Source: G963665185 sp049723905 (GTDB lineage Bacteria > Desulfobacterota > Desulfovibrionia > Desulfovibrionales > Desulfovibrionaceae). From it: a stretch of 64,000 nt of DNA. Positions 9,750 to 20,235 of this stretch are shown piece by piece. Made by a program: the position numbers and the translations under genes. The stretch is taken from positions 3,658,001 to 3,722,000 of the forward strand of contig NZ_JBJKFD010000001.1 in NCBI RefSeq assembly GCF_049723905.1, in the 5' to 3' direction. The notes under the pieces are model-generated. The model saw only the letters and a list, made by a program, of their open reading frames with translations, was not told the origin of the DNA and searched no databases. Numbering within the stretch: the first letter of the stretch is position 1; each line of letters begins with the position of its first letter.

Positions 9750-9758
9750 GCTGGGTAT

Positions 9759-10334
9759 ATGCGAAGCAAAGGATGGGCGTTGTGGTTCACCGGGCTGCCC
9801 GGATCGGGGAAAAGCACCCTTGTGGATGCGGTACGGCGGGCGGTCGATCCCATGCAGGAGCGCACGGTGGTTTTGCGCATGGACGAACGGCGCAAAGCGT
9901 ATTTTCCGTCGCCGACCTACAGTGAGGCCGAACGCGAACAGGCCTACAAGATGTTCGTGGACGAGGCTGCGTTTTATGTGCTTTCGGGCAAAGGGGTGTT
10001 CATGGACGCCTCGGCCCACAGGTTGAGCATGCGGCAGAAGGCGCGCGGGCTTATTCCCCGTTTTGCCGAGGTCTACCTGCGCTGCAATCTGGACACGGCC
10101 ATGCAGCGGGAAGCGGGCCGTCCGGAAGGGGCGGTTATGGCGGGCTTGTACAGCAAGGCGCTAGAGCGTAAAAGAACGGGCCGTCTGGTCAAGGGACTGG
10201 GCGAGGTCATTGGTGTTGACGTCCCGTTTGAAGAGGACCCTGCCGCCGAATGCGTGGTTATGGCCAACACGATGACATTGGAAGAGGCCCGGGATTATGT
10301 CCTGGAATTTCTCTTGGGCTGGCTTCCCGGGTAA
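9759..10334 (+). CDS. Adenylylsulfate-kinase-like P-loop kinase
   Basis: The 191-residue protein has a Walker A motif GLPGSGKST at residues 12-20 and the overall length of CysC. The usual CysC LDGDNVR segment is replaced by RMDERRKAYFPSP, so APS may not be the substrate. It lies nine bases after the APH-fold kinase and 57 bases before miaB. APS kinase proper would be unusual in a dissimilatory sulfate reducer, and relatives paired with APH proteins are generally uncharacterised. Confidence 0.7.
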   Translation: MRSKGWALWFTGLPGSGKSTLVDAVRRAVDPMQERTVVLRMDERRKAYFPSPTYSEAEREQAYKMFVDEAAFYVLSGKGVFMDASAHRLSMRQKARGLIPRFAEVYLRCNLDTAMQREAGRPEGAVMAGLYSKALERKRTGRLVKGLGEVIGVDVPFEEDPAAECVVMANTMTLEEARDYVLEFLLGWLPG

Positions 10335-10391
10335 TCCGCCGTCCGCGTGCGGCTTCCGGGAGGAGCGGTCGTTTTTTACAGCGGGCGAATA

Positions 10392-11734
<1,343 letters not shown>

Positions 11735-11738
<4 letters not shown>

Positions 11739-12226
11739 TCGACATGAGCGTGTTCGGGCTGGCCCTGGATGAGACCTCACAGGTCCCGGTGTTGATTCTT
11801 AAAAGCGACCGGTACAAGAGGGTCTTGCCTATCTGGATTGGAGCCATGGAAGCCATGGCCATATCCATGGCGCTCAACGAGATCAGTCTTCCCCGTCCCA
11901 TGACACACGATCTGCTGCTCAACGTGGTGAGAGATTTGGGTTTTTCCCTCAATTCGGTGGATATTATCGGGCTGGACGAGGGAACCTTTTATGCCGAGCT
12001 GGAGGTCTGTTCGGAAACCGAGGTGCGGCGTATCGACGCCCGGCCCTCGGATGCCGTGGCCCTGGCCATCCGGTCGCAGGTGCCCATACGGGTGGCGGCG
12101 GAAGTGCTGGAAAAGGCCGGGCAGGACGAACGGGCCTACGACGGCCTTGGCGGGGAACGCAGTGGTGAGGACAAGTGGGACGACATTCTGAAGCAGTTCG
12201 ACCCCAAAAACAAATACAAGATGTGA
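11735..12226 (+). CDS. BFN-domain bifunctional nuclease family protein (DUF151)
   Basis: The 163-residue protein covers the BFN domain in its first 130 residues, with VLPIWIGAMEA, RPMTHDLL and the conserved IDARPSDAVALAIR. The C-terminal tail is polar (DKWDDILKQFDPKNKYKM). Plant BFN1 relatives have RNase and DNase activity, while bacterial members are mostly untested. The four-base overlap with miaB and the two-base gap to the PHP gene show one operon. Confidence 0.9.
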
Positions 12227-12228
12227 CC

Positions 12229-12885
12229 ATGATAGATCTGCACACCCATTCCACCTTTTCCGACGGTGAACTCATTCCCGCGGAGCTGGCGCGGCGCGCG
12301 GCAGTGGCCGGATACAGGGCGTTGGCCATTACCGACCACATCGATCTTTCCAACATGTACCACACCATAGAAAACGTGCGGCGCCTTACGGACAAGTACT
12401 CGCCCTACATGGGCATCGATTTGTTCGCGGGCTGCGAGGTGACGCACGTGCCGCCCGGACTCATCCCCGACACCATTGTCGAGGCCCGCAGGGCAGGCGC
12501 GCAGATTGTGGTGGTGCACGGCGAAACCATTGTGGAGCCTGTGGAGCGTGGCACCAACCTGGCTGCCATTGAAGGCGGCTGCGATATCTTGGCCCACCCG
12601 GGGCTGATAACACCCCAGGAAATGGAACTGGCCGCGGAAAAAAACGTGTACGTGGAAATCACCACGCGCAAGGGCCACAGCCTGACCAACGGGCGCGTGG
12701 CAGCCATGGCCCGGCAGTTCGGCACCAGGCTGGTCATCGACAACGACGCGCACGCCCCCGGCGACCTGATTTCCGCTGCCTTGCGCAAGGCAGTTGCCCT
12801 GGGCGCGGGGCTCAGCGAGGAGGAATACCTCCAGGCCGAGGCCAATTCGCGGGCTTTGGTCGAGGCCATGGTTGCACGCCTGTAA
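12229..12885 (+). CDS. PHP-domain phosphoesterase
   Basis: The 218-residue protein shows the metal ligands of the PHP fold in order: DLHTHSTFSDGE, ITDHID, a HGE motif, LAHPG and DNDAHAP. PHP proteins are trinuclear metal phosphoesterases. Histidinol-phosphatase-like, polymerase-associated and nucleoside-phosphatase members exist. The short length and miaB/BFN context do not fix the substrate. The start ATG at 12229 lies two bases after the BFN stop. Confidence 0.9.
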   Translation: MIDLHTHSTFSDGELIPAELARRAAVAGYRALAITDHIDLSNMYHTIENVRRLTDKYSPYMGIDLFAGCEVTHVPPGLIPDTIVEARRAGAQIVVVHGETIVEPVERGTNLAAIEGGCDILAHPGLITPQEMELAAEKNVYVEITTRKGHSLTNGRVAAMARQFGTRLVIDNDAHAPGDLISAALRKAVALGAGLSEEEYLQAEANSRALVEAMVARL

Positions 12886-12891
12886 TTTGAA

Positions 12892-13014
12892 AGGCTGCTG
12901 AAAAAGGCACGCCAGCTTCGTTGTTTCAAAAAACTCAAATCCTCGCGTATCGGAACATACGCGTCGGCCTTGAGTTTTCCTTACGCCTCGCTTTCATACC
13001 TTTTTGAGCAGCCT
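12892..13014. repeat. Long interrupted inverted repeat, likely dispersed intergenic element
   Basis: The 123-base element is bounded by AGGCTGCTGAAAAAGG and its near-perfect complement CCTTTTTGAGCAGCCT (one mismatch in 16). It contains a second pair of arms, AAAACTCAA and CGCGTAT facing ATACGCG and TTGAGTTTT, at about 12930-12977. It could fold into one long hairpin downstream of the PHP gene. The AGGCTGC terminus recurs in the hairpin at 34861-34934. Confidence 0.6.
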
Positions 13015-13041
13015 GCAATATTGGGCTTAATTGCAAAAATA

Positions 13042-13076
13042 AACCGACGTGTACCCGAAAATACGCGTCGGTTTTT
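13042..13076 (+). terminator. Rho-independent terminator of the miaB-BFN-PHP operon
   Basis: The stem ACCGACGTGTA pairs with TACGCGTCGGT across an eight-base loop and is followed by TTTTTC. An A-rich flank on the left lets it also work for the leftward lipoprotein gene ending at 13149. Confidence 0.75.
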
Positions 13077-13148
13077 CTTTTTCTCGCGTCCGGATATCTT
13101 GTAATTCTCTTGTCTTGATCAACAGATTTTGGCTCAACAGCCGTTGCT

Positions 13149-13928
13149 TTACCGGGATTTTTCGGAATTTACTTTCATATTGCCTACCATCCAGATTCGC
13201 CATTCGCGGGCCTTTTCTTCCAAGGCCTTTTTTTGTCCGGAATCCAGGCAGCATCCTGGCGGCGGCTGCCCGGCTTGCGCGGGCAAGGGGCCGGAGGCGA
13301 CGATAACCGTCCGCAGCGGTGCGGGGCCTTGTTCATCCAGCACATAGGCGCTGACTCCTCCCACCATGCGTCCGTTTTCCAGTCCGAAATAGACCAGCAT
13401 GCGCAGGCTGCACCCGTCCAGGAACAGGCTCTGCCGGTCATAGGCATAATAGGGCCGGTGCAGGGGCGGGGCGATGTTTGTGAAGCCATGGGTCGAGTGC
13501 TGCCGGACCATGAACAGGGACTGGCCGTTTGGCCCCTGCCAGAGCATAGCCCCGGATACGCTCTTTGCACGGAAGGTCGGGTCAGGATGGAACCCTTCGG
13601 GCGGGCTGAAAGGCCCGTGTTCTTCACCCGTTGCCGAGGCGTCCTCCTGCGTCCCGTGGTCTGTTTTTTCCGCTGCCATGCGCCAGCCCCGGCTTTGCAT
13701 GCATTCCTCAAAGGCCGGTTCCCACAGCCCCCATACTTCGCGCCGTCCGAAGCGCGACGCCTCCTGCGCCCGCGTATGGGCAATCTCCCCGCAATCCTTG
13801 CGGTCCAATGCCAGCTGAAATTTGCCTGCCGTGGCGTGGGTCCATTGGGGCTGCGGCGTACAGCCCGGCGTGAACAGGCAGAGCAGGGCTGCCGACAGGA
13901 GGAGAGCGGCTACGTGGTTCGTGGTCAT
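13149..13928 (-). CDS. Lipoprotein of unknown function in exopolysaccharide operon
   Basis: The 259-residue protein begins with a signal peptide ending in LCLFTPGC, so a lipid-anchored cysteine is likely near residue 23 although the lipobox is imperfect. The mature part has four or more cysteines (DRKDCGE, FEECMQ, DGCSLR, PGCCLD) and no recognised domain. The start overlaps the YjbH stop by four bases. Its position matches accessory lipoproteins of YjbEFGH/Gfc-type loci, but it does not visibly resemble YjbF. Confidence 0.75.
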   Translation of the reverse strand: MTTNHVAALLLSAALLCLFTPGCTPQPQWTHATAGKFQLALDRKDCGEIAHTRAQEASRFGRREVWGLWEPAFEECMQSRGWRMAAEKTDHGTQEDASATGEEHGPFSPPEGFHPDPTFRAKSVSGAMLWQGPNGQSLFMVRQHSTHGFTNIAPPLHRPYYAYDRQSLFLDGCSLRMLVYFGLENGRMVGGVSAYVLDEQGPAPLRTVIVASGPLPAQAGQPPPGCCLDSGQKKALEEKAREWRIWMVGNMKVNSEKSR

Positions 13929-16054
13929 TGCCGCATTTCCCCCAAGGTGTGGCGCAGGCGTTGGGGCAGGTTTGCGTCGTCCGAGGGAAAGAGGCTGCGC
14001 GGCTGGCGCACGGTCTGGCCCTGGTCGCGGATAAAGCCGCTCATGGCGTAGGAAAAATAGCCGGGCGTGTCGTGGGGCATAACCACGGAAAAGGGCACGC
14101 GGATAAAGATGCCCTTGTCGCTGTAGTCCCGGTTCTTTTCCGATGAAAACACGCTGGTGTCGGTCACGGTCCACCACACACCCACGGTGACGTGGCGGAA
14201 GGTGCGCCGCACTTCCAGCCGTCCGCCCCAGTCGCCGCCCAGGAACCGGCCCAGCTTGAGGCCCGCATCCACCCCCATGCGTGGCCAGAGTTGCGTATAC
14301 AGGTTGAGGAACAGCGTGCAGTACGGCGAACTGTCGTACAGGCCCAGCAGGCTGTCCGGGTCGCGCTTGCGCACCAGCTCGCTTTCCAACCCCAATCCGG
14401 CCCGCCCGTTGTTTACAAAGCGGAAGACCTCGGCCCCCACTCCGGCAAAAGCGGATTCAAAATAGCCCACGGACAGGCGGCCCGTGATGTCGGCGGGCAG
14501 TTCGAAAATCTGGTCGTAGGCCAGCACGCTCAGATTGGTTCCATAGCCTTGTTCGTAGGCCACGGTATCGGTGCGCACCGGGTCGGATTCCAGCGGGGGA
14601 AAGCGCAGCGAGGAATAGTCGTTGTACAGCACGGTTTCCAGTTCGCCCAACAGCAGGCCGCCGGGCAGCGGCTCGTACCCGGCCCGGGTCTGGAGCAGCA
14701 TCTTGCTGTGCAAATAACCGCTGCGGTTGCCCAGAAAGGTGCGCAGTTTGGGATCGACTTGCAGAAACCAGGGCGATTCATCCACTTGGGCCTGGGCTCC
14801 GGCTCCGGGGAGTTGCAGAAATTCGCCCCGGTGGGCTGAACCACTCACCTGCAATGAGGCAAAGGCCAGAAAGCCTTCCTCGTCCAGGCGGCTTTCCAGA
14901 TAGGCCCGCAAATGGGCGCGTCCGGTGCGCAGGCTCAGGCGGATTTGGCCGTTGGCCTTCAGGTTCAGGAAAAATTCGCTGATGCGCGGCGGGCACAGAC
15001 TGTCGGCCAGCCTCCCCAGCCGTGCCAGGGCGCGCGTGTCGGACAGGTAGCGCGAGTTTTCCGCCTCTATCCATATGGCGCTGTTCGCCACCCGGCAGGC
15101 GACGTCTTCAAAGCCGTCCGCGCCTGTCTTCCGGGCCACCATATGGGCCAACCCATTGTTGTTGGTCTGCGTCGCCTTCCACCGCTCCTTTTCCAAAGGC
15201 TCCGGGTCTTTTTCCTTTTGCCAGGCGAACACTCCTTCGGCCTGGAGGGGCAGGGTCAGCGCGGCCCCAACGGCCAGGTCGTCCCCGTGTTCGGCCACGG
15301 CATACAGGGCCAGCGGCTCCCACGGGCGCACAACCAGCCCGGCATTGAAGGGCAGGCCGTCGTTTCCGTGCCCGCCATCCCGGTCGTTTCCATACAGCAG
15401 GGAGCGGCGCAGGGACGAATATTCGCCAAAGAGGGAGACGTACCTGTTCAGCGGGTAGCTCAGTCCGGCAAAGGGGCGGGTGCGGCGCATGGGAGAGGAG
15501 AACAGGATGTTGCCCTGCCCCCGCGTGTCGTCGCCCGCCAGCACGCCTTGGGCCAGCCCCAGGGAAAGATCGGCCCCGAACAGCTGTTTTCCGGCCACGA
15601 TGTAGCGGGTGGGAAAGAGGCCGGTGCCAAAGGCGTCGTGAAAGCCCACGGCCACCTGGGGCAGCAGGTCGGTTTCGGGCAGCAGCACCAGCTTGGCACC
15701 CGCGGCCCGGTCCCGGTAGTTGCCGAAGCCTTCGCCGGGAAAGCCCTCTATGGTTTCCACTTCGGTCAGCGTGGCGCTTACCTCGGCCCGGTCGAACAGC
15801 CCCAGCCCCGCGCTGAAGACCCGGTAGGGCGAAGCATAGCCGTATCCCAAACGGGCCGACCAGTCGGGCAGCACCCTGGCCGTGGGCGTTTCCCACAGTC
15901 CGGAATAACCGAACAGCGAGGGTTGCGGCGGCGTGTCCGCAGGCACGGCAGGGCCGAACAGCTCCAGCCCCTGGGCGTTGCGGGGAGAGAACAAAAGACA
16001 GGCCGGGAGCAGGCTCAGGAACAGAAGCAGGAAAAGAAGACTCTGGCAGATCAT
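13925..16054 (-). CDS. YjbH/GfcD-type exopolysaccharide outer-membrane protein
   Basis: The 709-residue protein has a signal peptide, then the GLWETPTARVLPDWSARLGYGY opening typical of YjbH proteins (given here only as a family signature). Long alternating beta-strand stretches rich in aromatic residues follow, including an RPFAGLSYPLNRYVSLFGEYS-like segment. YjbH/GfcD proteins form beta-barrels linked to capsule or exopolysaccharide export. The stop is immediately followed by the lipoprotein gene and the start abuts the Wzz-type gene. Confidence 0.85.
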   Translation of the reverse strand: MICQSLLFLLLFLSLLPACLLFSPRNAQGLELFGPAVPADTPPQPSLFGYSGLWETPTARVLPDWSARLGYGYASPYRVFSAGLGLFDRAEVSATLTEVETIEGFPGEGFGNYRDRAAGAKLVLLPETDLLPQVAVGFHDAFGTGLFPTRYIVAGKQLFGADLSLGLAQGVLAGDDTRGQGNILFSSPMRRTRPFAGLSYPLNRYVSLFGEYSSLRRSLLYGNDRDGGHGNDGLPFNAGLVVRPWEPLALYAVAEHGDDLAVGAALTLPLQAEGVFAWQKEKDPEPLEKERWKATQTNNNGLAHMVARKTGADGFEDVACRVANSAIWIEAENSRYLSDTRALARLGRLADSLCPPRISEFFLNLKANGQIRLSLRTGRAHLRAYLESRLDEEGFLAFASLQVSGSAHRGEFLQLPGAGAQAQVDESPWFLQVDPKLRTFLGNRSGYLHSKMLLQTRAGYEPLPGGLLLGELETVLYNDYSSLRFPPLESDPVRTDTVAYEQGYGTNLSVLAYDQIFELPADITGRLSVGYFESAFAGVGAEVFRFVNNGRAGLGLESELVRKRDPDSLLGLYDSSPYCTLFLNLYTQLWPRMGVDAGLKLGRFLGGDWGGRLEVRRTFRHVTVGVWWTVTDTSVFSSEKNRDYSDKGIFIRVPFSVVMPHDTPGYFSYAMSGFIRDQGQTVRQPRSLFPSDDANLPQRLRHTLGEMRQ

Positions 16055-17082
16055 TCGGAAGCGGATTTTTTCAGAGCTTTCGGCCGGGCCTGCAGTGAGC
16101 TCCGGTCCGTCAGTCCTTCCCGAAGCAAGGCCAGTCCGCAGGCCGCGAACAAGGCAACCAGAAAGGCGACCGCAGCCACCCTGATGCGGTGGGGGCGGTC
16201 GGCCAGTACAGGCAGGGAGGGCGTGTCCATGAGTTTGAAGTCCACTTCCTGGCGGGCTTCCTCGGCCCGTGCCGCAGCCAGCCGCAACCGCAGTTCCAGA
16301 TGGACCTTGCGCGCGGTCAACAGGTTGCGCTGGATCACCATGCGGTCGGTTTGTCCGTTGGGCGTGGCTTTTTCCCAGCGGGAAAGATCAGCCTCGGCCC
16401 TGGTGCAGAGTTCTTCCAGATGGCGACGTTCCCTGCCCGCGTCGCTTATGTATTCGTGTTGCAGGTAGCGGCTGAGCAGTTCAATGGTTCGGCCCAAAAG
16501 GGCCTGCGCCCTCTCCGGCGTGTCGGCCAGCATGGTCAGGTCGATGACCGGCTGCTCCAAGCGCGGAACCGCCTGAAAGATGGCACCCAGCCGGTCTTCC
16601 TGCACGGCCAGCTCCAGGCTCGGCCTGCCGCCTCTGCCGCTGCCCAGGGAGCGCCGAAGCCCCAGAACCAGACGGTCCAGCGGGGCGCGGTAGAGCAGGG
16701 GCAGCAGATTTTCCGCCGGGATGATGCGCCGGGCCAGGGCCGCGCTGTGCAGAAAGGCCAGGATGGTCTGTTCCTTGTATTTTTTGTTCTCTGCCGGAAG
16801 CAGCCGTTCCAGCAACCCGGCCGAGGTGGACGTTCCGTCAACATCCAGGCGCGTGGTCTTGGGTATGAGCAGGCTTGCCCGCGACTGGTAGGCCGTGGGG
16901 ATGAGAAACGTGGCGGCAAAGGCCAGCAGGGTGGTGCCGAGGGTGAGCAGGCCGATGAATGTCCGGTGGCGCAGCAGGGCCTGGAGCACGAGGCGGGGGG
17001 CGGTTTCCGCCAAATCGTCGGGAGAGGCCTCGGCCTCCCGTAAAATAAAGACTTTGGATGGATGTTCCTGGGGTATGGGCAT
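16051..17082 (-). CDS. Wzz/GumC-family polysaccharide chain-length or co-polymerase protein
   Basis: The 343-residue protein has two membrane segments, FIGLLTLGTTLLAFAATFLI near residue 42 and VAAVAFLVALFAACGLALL near residue 310, flanking a periplasmic helical region. This is the Wzz layout. A proline-rich LMDTPSLPVLADRP motif precedes the second segment, as in the family. There is no C-terminal tyrosine-kinase domain. It overlaps the YjbH gene by four bases and lies 29 bases after the SLBB gene. It probably sets chain length of the exported polymer. Confidence 0.85.
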   Translation of the reverse strand: MPIPQEHPSKVFILREAEASPDDLAETAPRLVLQALLRHRTFIGLLTLGTTLLAFAATFLIPTAYQSRASLLIPKTTRLDVDGTSTSAGLLERLLPAENKKYKEQTILAFLHSAALARRIIPAENLLPLLYRAPLDRLVLGLRRSLGSGRGGRPSLELAVQEDRLGAIFQAVPRLEQPVIDLTMLADTPERAQALLGRTIELLSRYLQHEYISDAGRERRHLEELCTRAEADLSRWEKATPNGQTDRMVIQRNLLTARKVHLELRLRLAAARAEEARQEVDFKLMDTPSLPVLADRPHRIRVAAVAFLVALFAACGLALLREGLTDRSSLQARPKALKKSASE

Positions 17083-17111
17083 GGCGTTTCCCGGCAATTG
17101 CACCGTGTGGG

Positions 17112-19769
17112 TTAGAGAAGCGCCAGTACCACTCCGGCGGTGGTGGCGATTTTGAAGGTGATGTCCGCAATGCCCTTGACCAGGCGGAAGTAGGGGACGC
17201 GGTCCAGGTCTTCCGGCACCACCAGGGTGTCGCCGGGCATGAGTTCGCCCGTGCTGAAGCGTTCTCCCGTCTTCCTGACCGTATGCTGGGAAAAGACCTC
17301 GCCGTTGGCGCGCAGCACGTACATGTGTTCGTCGTCCGCGTCTGCCGTGGGGCCGCCGCTCTTTTCCAGGGCGTCCTGCACGGTAAGCCCCGGCTGAAAG
17401 AGCAGGGAGTTGGGCGAATAGACGCTGCCCACCACGCTGACGAACGAGGGCTTGCCCGGAACCGTCAGGCTGTCGCCGTCTTCCAGTACAAAGTCGTAGC
17501 GGCTTCCGGCAAAGGATTGCAGGTCGGTCAGCCGGATGATGACCCGGCCCGTGGCCTTGACCGACTTGAGCCGGTCGAAAAAGACCTTCATGCCGGTCAG
17601 GGCGGATTTCGCCCCTTCGGCCTCCTCCATACTGGTGGCGGTCTGGGCCTGTTCTGCCAAAAGGCGGTTGGCGCTTATTTCCAGGTCGCGCACCAGCCGG
17701 TCGATGCTCTTTTGCTGTATTTCCCTGGCCCGTTGCGAGGTGAAGATGGCCCCGTAAAAATAGGCGTCGTCCGTAAAGCCTCCGGCCCGGCGCAGCAGGT
17801 CGGAGAGCCGTTCCCCGCGCCGAATGCGGTAGGGGCCGGGATAGGCCACCTCGCCCTGTATATTGGCCTGCAAAAAGGAATCGGAATCCTTGATGCGCGG
17901 CACAAAGACGGTGTCGAACGGGTCCAGCCGGAAGTTGCGGTCGGTTTTCAGCCGCAGGGTATGAAAGGTGGTGCGGGCGGTCTGCCCGGAAAGCACCTTG
18001 CGGGTAAGCTCTATGCGGTCGGGGTTGGCCCCGAAGCGCAGGCCGCCGCCCATGGCCAGCAAATCCACCAGGGTGATGTCCGGAGTGTAGTCGAAGGTGC
18101 CTTCCTTCCACACCGCGCCTTGCAGGGTGACGGTCTGGCGGATGCCGAACTCTTGCCGCGAAAGAATTGTTATCTGGTCGTAGGGTTGGAGCGCGCAGTC
18201 GAAAGTGGACTTCAGCAGGCGCGCCAGGGGAAAGGTCCGCACCCTGCGCCGGGTGGTCTGGGCGTCGTAGCGGGTCAGCAGTCCGAAGTCGGTAATGGCG
18301 TCGGGCTTGAGCTGGTCCGGGGAGTTCAGAATGTCGGACAGGCGCAGGCCGGGTTTGTAGCGTAGAACTTCCGGCGTCCAGACGTGGCCGTCCAGCCGGA
18401 CCACTTCGGCCATGCCCCGTCCGGCAAAGCGGATCACCAGCAAATCGCCGTCACGCACCAGCGGATCGGATGCGGCTTTGGGGCTGATTTCCTGCGTTCT
18501 TTGTGTTTCCGGCTCTTCGGGGGCGGGAATATCCTGAATGCGCATGGCCTTGCCCTGAACAAAACGCAGCAGGTGCAGGCGTGAGGCAATCCCCTGCGGA
18601 AGGGTGTTGCCGGACATGTTCAGCAGGTCGCGCACCGTGGCATTGCCGCGCAGTTCGAAAATTCCCGGCTTGCCCACGGCACCAGCCACGGCGGCTGTGG
18701 GGCCGATGCGGTGCACGAAGATGACGTCCCGGTCGTGCAGAAAGGCGTCTCCTTTTCTGTTGCCGGAAAAGAGCAGGTCGTAGAGGTCCACCGCAGTGTT
18801 TTTCTGTTTTTCCCCTGCCTGCCGTTTGAGTTCGATGCGGCGCAGACTGCCGCTTTTGCGCACGCCGCCAGCCGCATACAGCCCGTCCATGAGCGTGGAC
18901 ATGGCCGGAACCACGGTAAGCCCCGGTTTTTCCACTTCCCCTACAACGTATACGGCAATGGGCCGCAAGCGGGTGAGGGAGGCGCTGACCTCGGCTCCGG
19001 GCAGATAGCGGCGGATGGCGTTGCGCAGAACAGATTCCGCCTGGTTGTAGGGCACGCCTGCCAGGGGCACGGCTCCCATGCGCGGCAAAAGGATGCGCCC
19101 GTCCGCGCGGATGGCGGCTTCCGTGTCCAGCCCGCCGTTTTGCGAGGTGACGGCTATGCGCAGGCTGTCTCCGGGGCCGAGGGGATAATCGGGCGGCGGA
19201 GGCTGGGGCGGCAGTGTTTTGCGTACATGTTGGGCAAAAAATTCATACCCGAACTGCTGGAGCTTTTCAGCCGACCGGCTGCCGTACATGGTACGGTACA
19301 ATTTTTCCAGCGGAGACGGGGGAGGCTGTGCGTGCGAAATTTGGGGGCGACGGGCGGAGACGGCGGACGTGGCATTGGCAGCCGGAGGAAAAGGCTGTGG
19401 GAATTTATGCGGTTGCTGCAGCCCGGAAAGAGCGGCCCTGATTCTTTCTGCCTGTTCTGCTCCGTCTCCATCTTCCGTCAGCCCCATGTCGTCCGGTAAA
19501 AGCCCCATGCCGTCCTGTACCGATGTCTGCCCGGACAATACGGGCGGAAGGGAGTCCGGTGGGGCCGTCAGTGCGGTGGGAGAGGTGGTTTCGTAGTATT
19601 CCGGGAAGTTGCCGCTCGGGGCGCTCGGGGCGCTCGGGGCTCCCGGTCTTGCCACCATTTCCTGGGCGCTGTTCGGTTCTGTAAAGGGCGATGTGCTATC
19701 CGTGGCGTACACCGCAGACACAAAAAGAAAGAGCATGGCCAGAACGGTTACAACACGGAGCAGTCGCAT
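17112..19769 (-). CDS. Polysaccharide export protein with multiple SLBB domains (Wza-related)
   Basis: The 885-residue protein has a signal peptide (cleavage after VSAVYA) and a low-complexity Pro/Ser linker. A Poly_export domain begins near PLGPGDSLRIAVTSQNGG (about residue 195), then several SLBB repeats (for example YVVGEVEKPGL, GAVGKPGIFELRG, LQGAVWKEGTFDY, IQGEVAYPGPYRI, VVGSVYSPNSLLF). It is longer than Wza (about 380 residues) and resembles the long SLBB proteins of Deltaproteobacteria. It forms or feeds the outer-membrane export channel. An in-frame nine-base tandem repeat near 19614 encodes APSAPSAPS. Confidence 0.88.
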   Translation of the reverse strand: MRLLRVVTVLAMLFLFVSAVYATDSTSPFTEPNSAQEMVARPGAPSAPSAPSGNFPEYYETTSPTALTAPPDSLPPVLSGQTSVQDGMGLLPDDMGLTEDGDGAEQAERIRAALSGLQQPHKFPQPFPPAANATSAVSARRPQISHAQPPPSPLEKLYRTMYGSRSAEKLQQFGYEFFAQHVRKTLPPQPPPPDYPLGPGDSLRIAVTSQNGGLDTEAAIRADGRILLPRMGAVPLAGVPYNQAESVLRNAIRRYLPGAEVSASLTRLRPIAVYVVGEVEKPGLTVVPAMSTLMDGLYAAGGVRKSGSLRRIELKRQAGEKQKNTAVDLYDLLFSGNRKGDAFLHDRDVIFVHRIGPTAAVAGAVGKPGIFELRGNATVRDLLNMSGNTLPQGIASRLHLLRFVQGKAMRIQDIPAPEEPETQRTQEISPKAASDPLVRDGDLLVIRFAGRGMAEVVRLDGHVWTPEVLRYKPGLRLSDILNSPDQLKPDAITDFGLLTRYDAQTTRRRVRTFPLARLLKSTFDCALQPYDQITILSRQEFGIRQTVTLQGAVWKEGTFDYTPDITLVDLLAMGGGLRFGANPDRIELTRKVLSGQTARTTFHTLRLKTDRNFRLDPFDTVFVPRIKDSDSFLQANIQGEVAYPGPYRIRRGERLSDLLRRAGGFTDDAYFYGAIFTSQRAREIQQKSIDRLVRDLEISANRLLAEQAQTATSMEEAEGAKSALTGMKVFFDRLKSVKATGRVIIRLTDLQSFAGSRYDFVLEDGDSLTVPGKPSFVSVVGSVYSPNSLLFQPGLTVQDALEKSGGPTADADDEHMYVLRANGEVFSQHTVRKTGERFSTGELMPGDTLVVPEDLDRVPYFRLVKGIADITFKIATTAGVVLALL

Positions 19770-19773
19770 CGGC

Positions 19774-20181
19774 CTATTCCCCGTGTCCGTGCCCGTGCCC
19801 GTGGCCGTTTGGATCGCTGGGCGCTTCGGCGGCTCGGTACATGGCATCGGCCAGCGGCTTGCTGGACATGGCCGACCCAAGACCTGCTGCCGCTCCAGCA
19901 ATGCCCAGGGATATGGCGGTTGTGGCAGTGCCCGATCCGGTCGGCGTCATCCGGCTGGAGCTGGTATTGGGCTGCGGAGTTCTTTGGCTTTCCGACTGTT
20001 TCTTTTCAGTGGCATCGGGGAAGAGCAGCTGTTCTGCCCTGGCCGGACGCACTCCCGCAAGCGGCACAGGCAGAAGCGAAAGCACGAAAAAAAGCAGGAG
20101 GGCGTGAGAAAACCTCCGGGCGATCAGTCGCGACGGCAGCAGGAGAGGGCGCGAGAGCGAGGATGAGGAGGTACGAGTCAC
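19774..20181 (-). CDS. Small exported protein with His-Gly tail
   Basis: The 135-residue protein has an Arg-rich N-terminus, a signal peptide (LLLFFVLSLLPVPLAGVRPARA), a Ser/Thr-rich middle, a small hydrophobic glycine/alanine segment and a C-terminal GHGHGHGHGE. The GTG start has AAAGGA eight bases upstream. It ends four bases before the SLBB gene. Its size, Ser/Thr richness and place recall YjbE/GfcA. The His-Gly tail could bind metal and is encoded by four six-base repeats. Function unknown. Confidence 0.7.
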   Translation of the reverse strand: MTRTSSSSLSRPLLLPSRLIARRFSHALLLFFVLSLLPVPLAGVRPARAEQLLFPDATEKKQSESQRTPQPNTSSSRMTPTGSGTATTAISLGIAGAAAGLGSAMSSKPLADAMYRAAEAPSDPNGHGHGHGHGE

Positions 20182-20235
20182 ACTGAGTTCCTTTAGGTGG
20201 GGCACAAGGTATGCGAAAGACAAAAATAAGGCAAA

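Noticed and set aside
14912..16468. 518-codon rightward frame across the YjbH and Wzz genes
   Set aside because: Covers parts of two real genes on the opposite strand and has no domain of its own.
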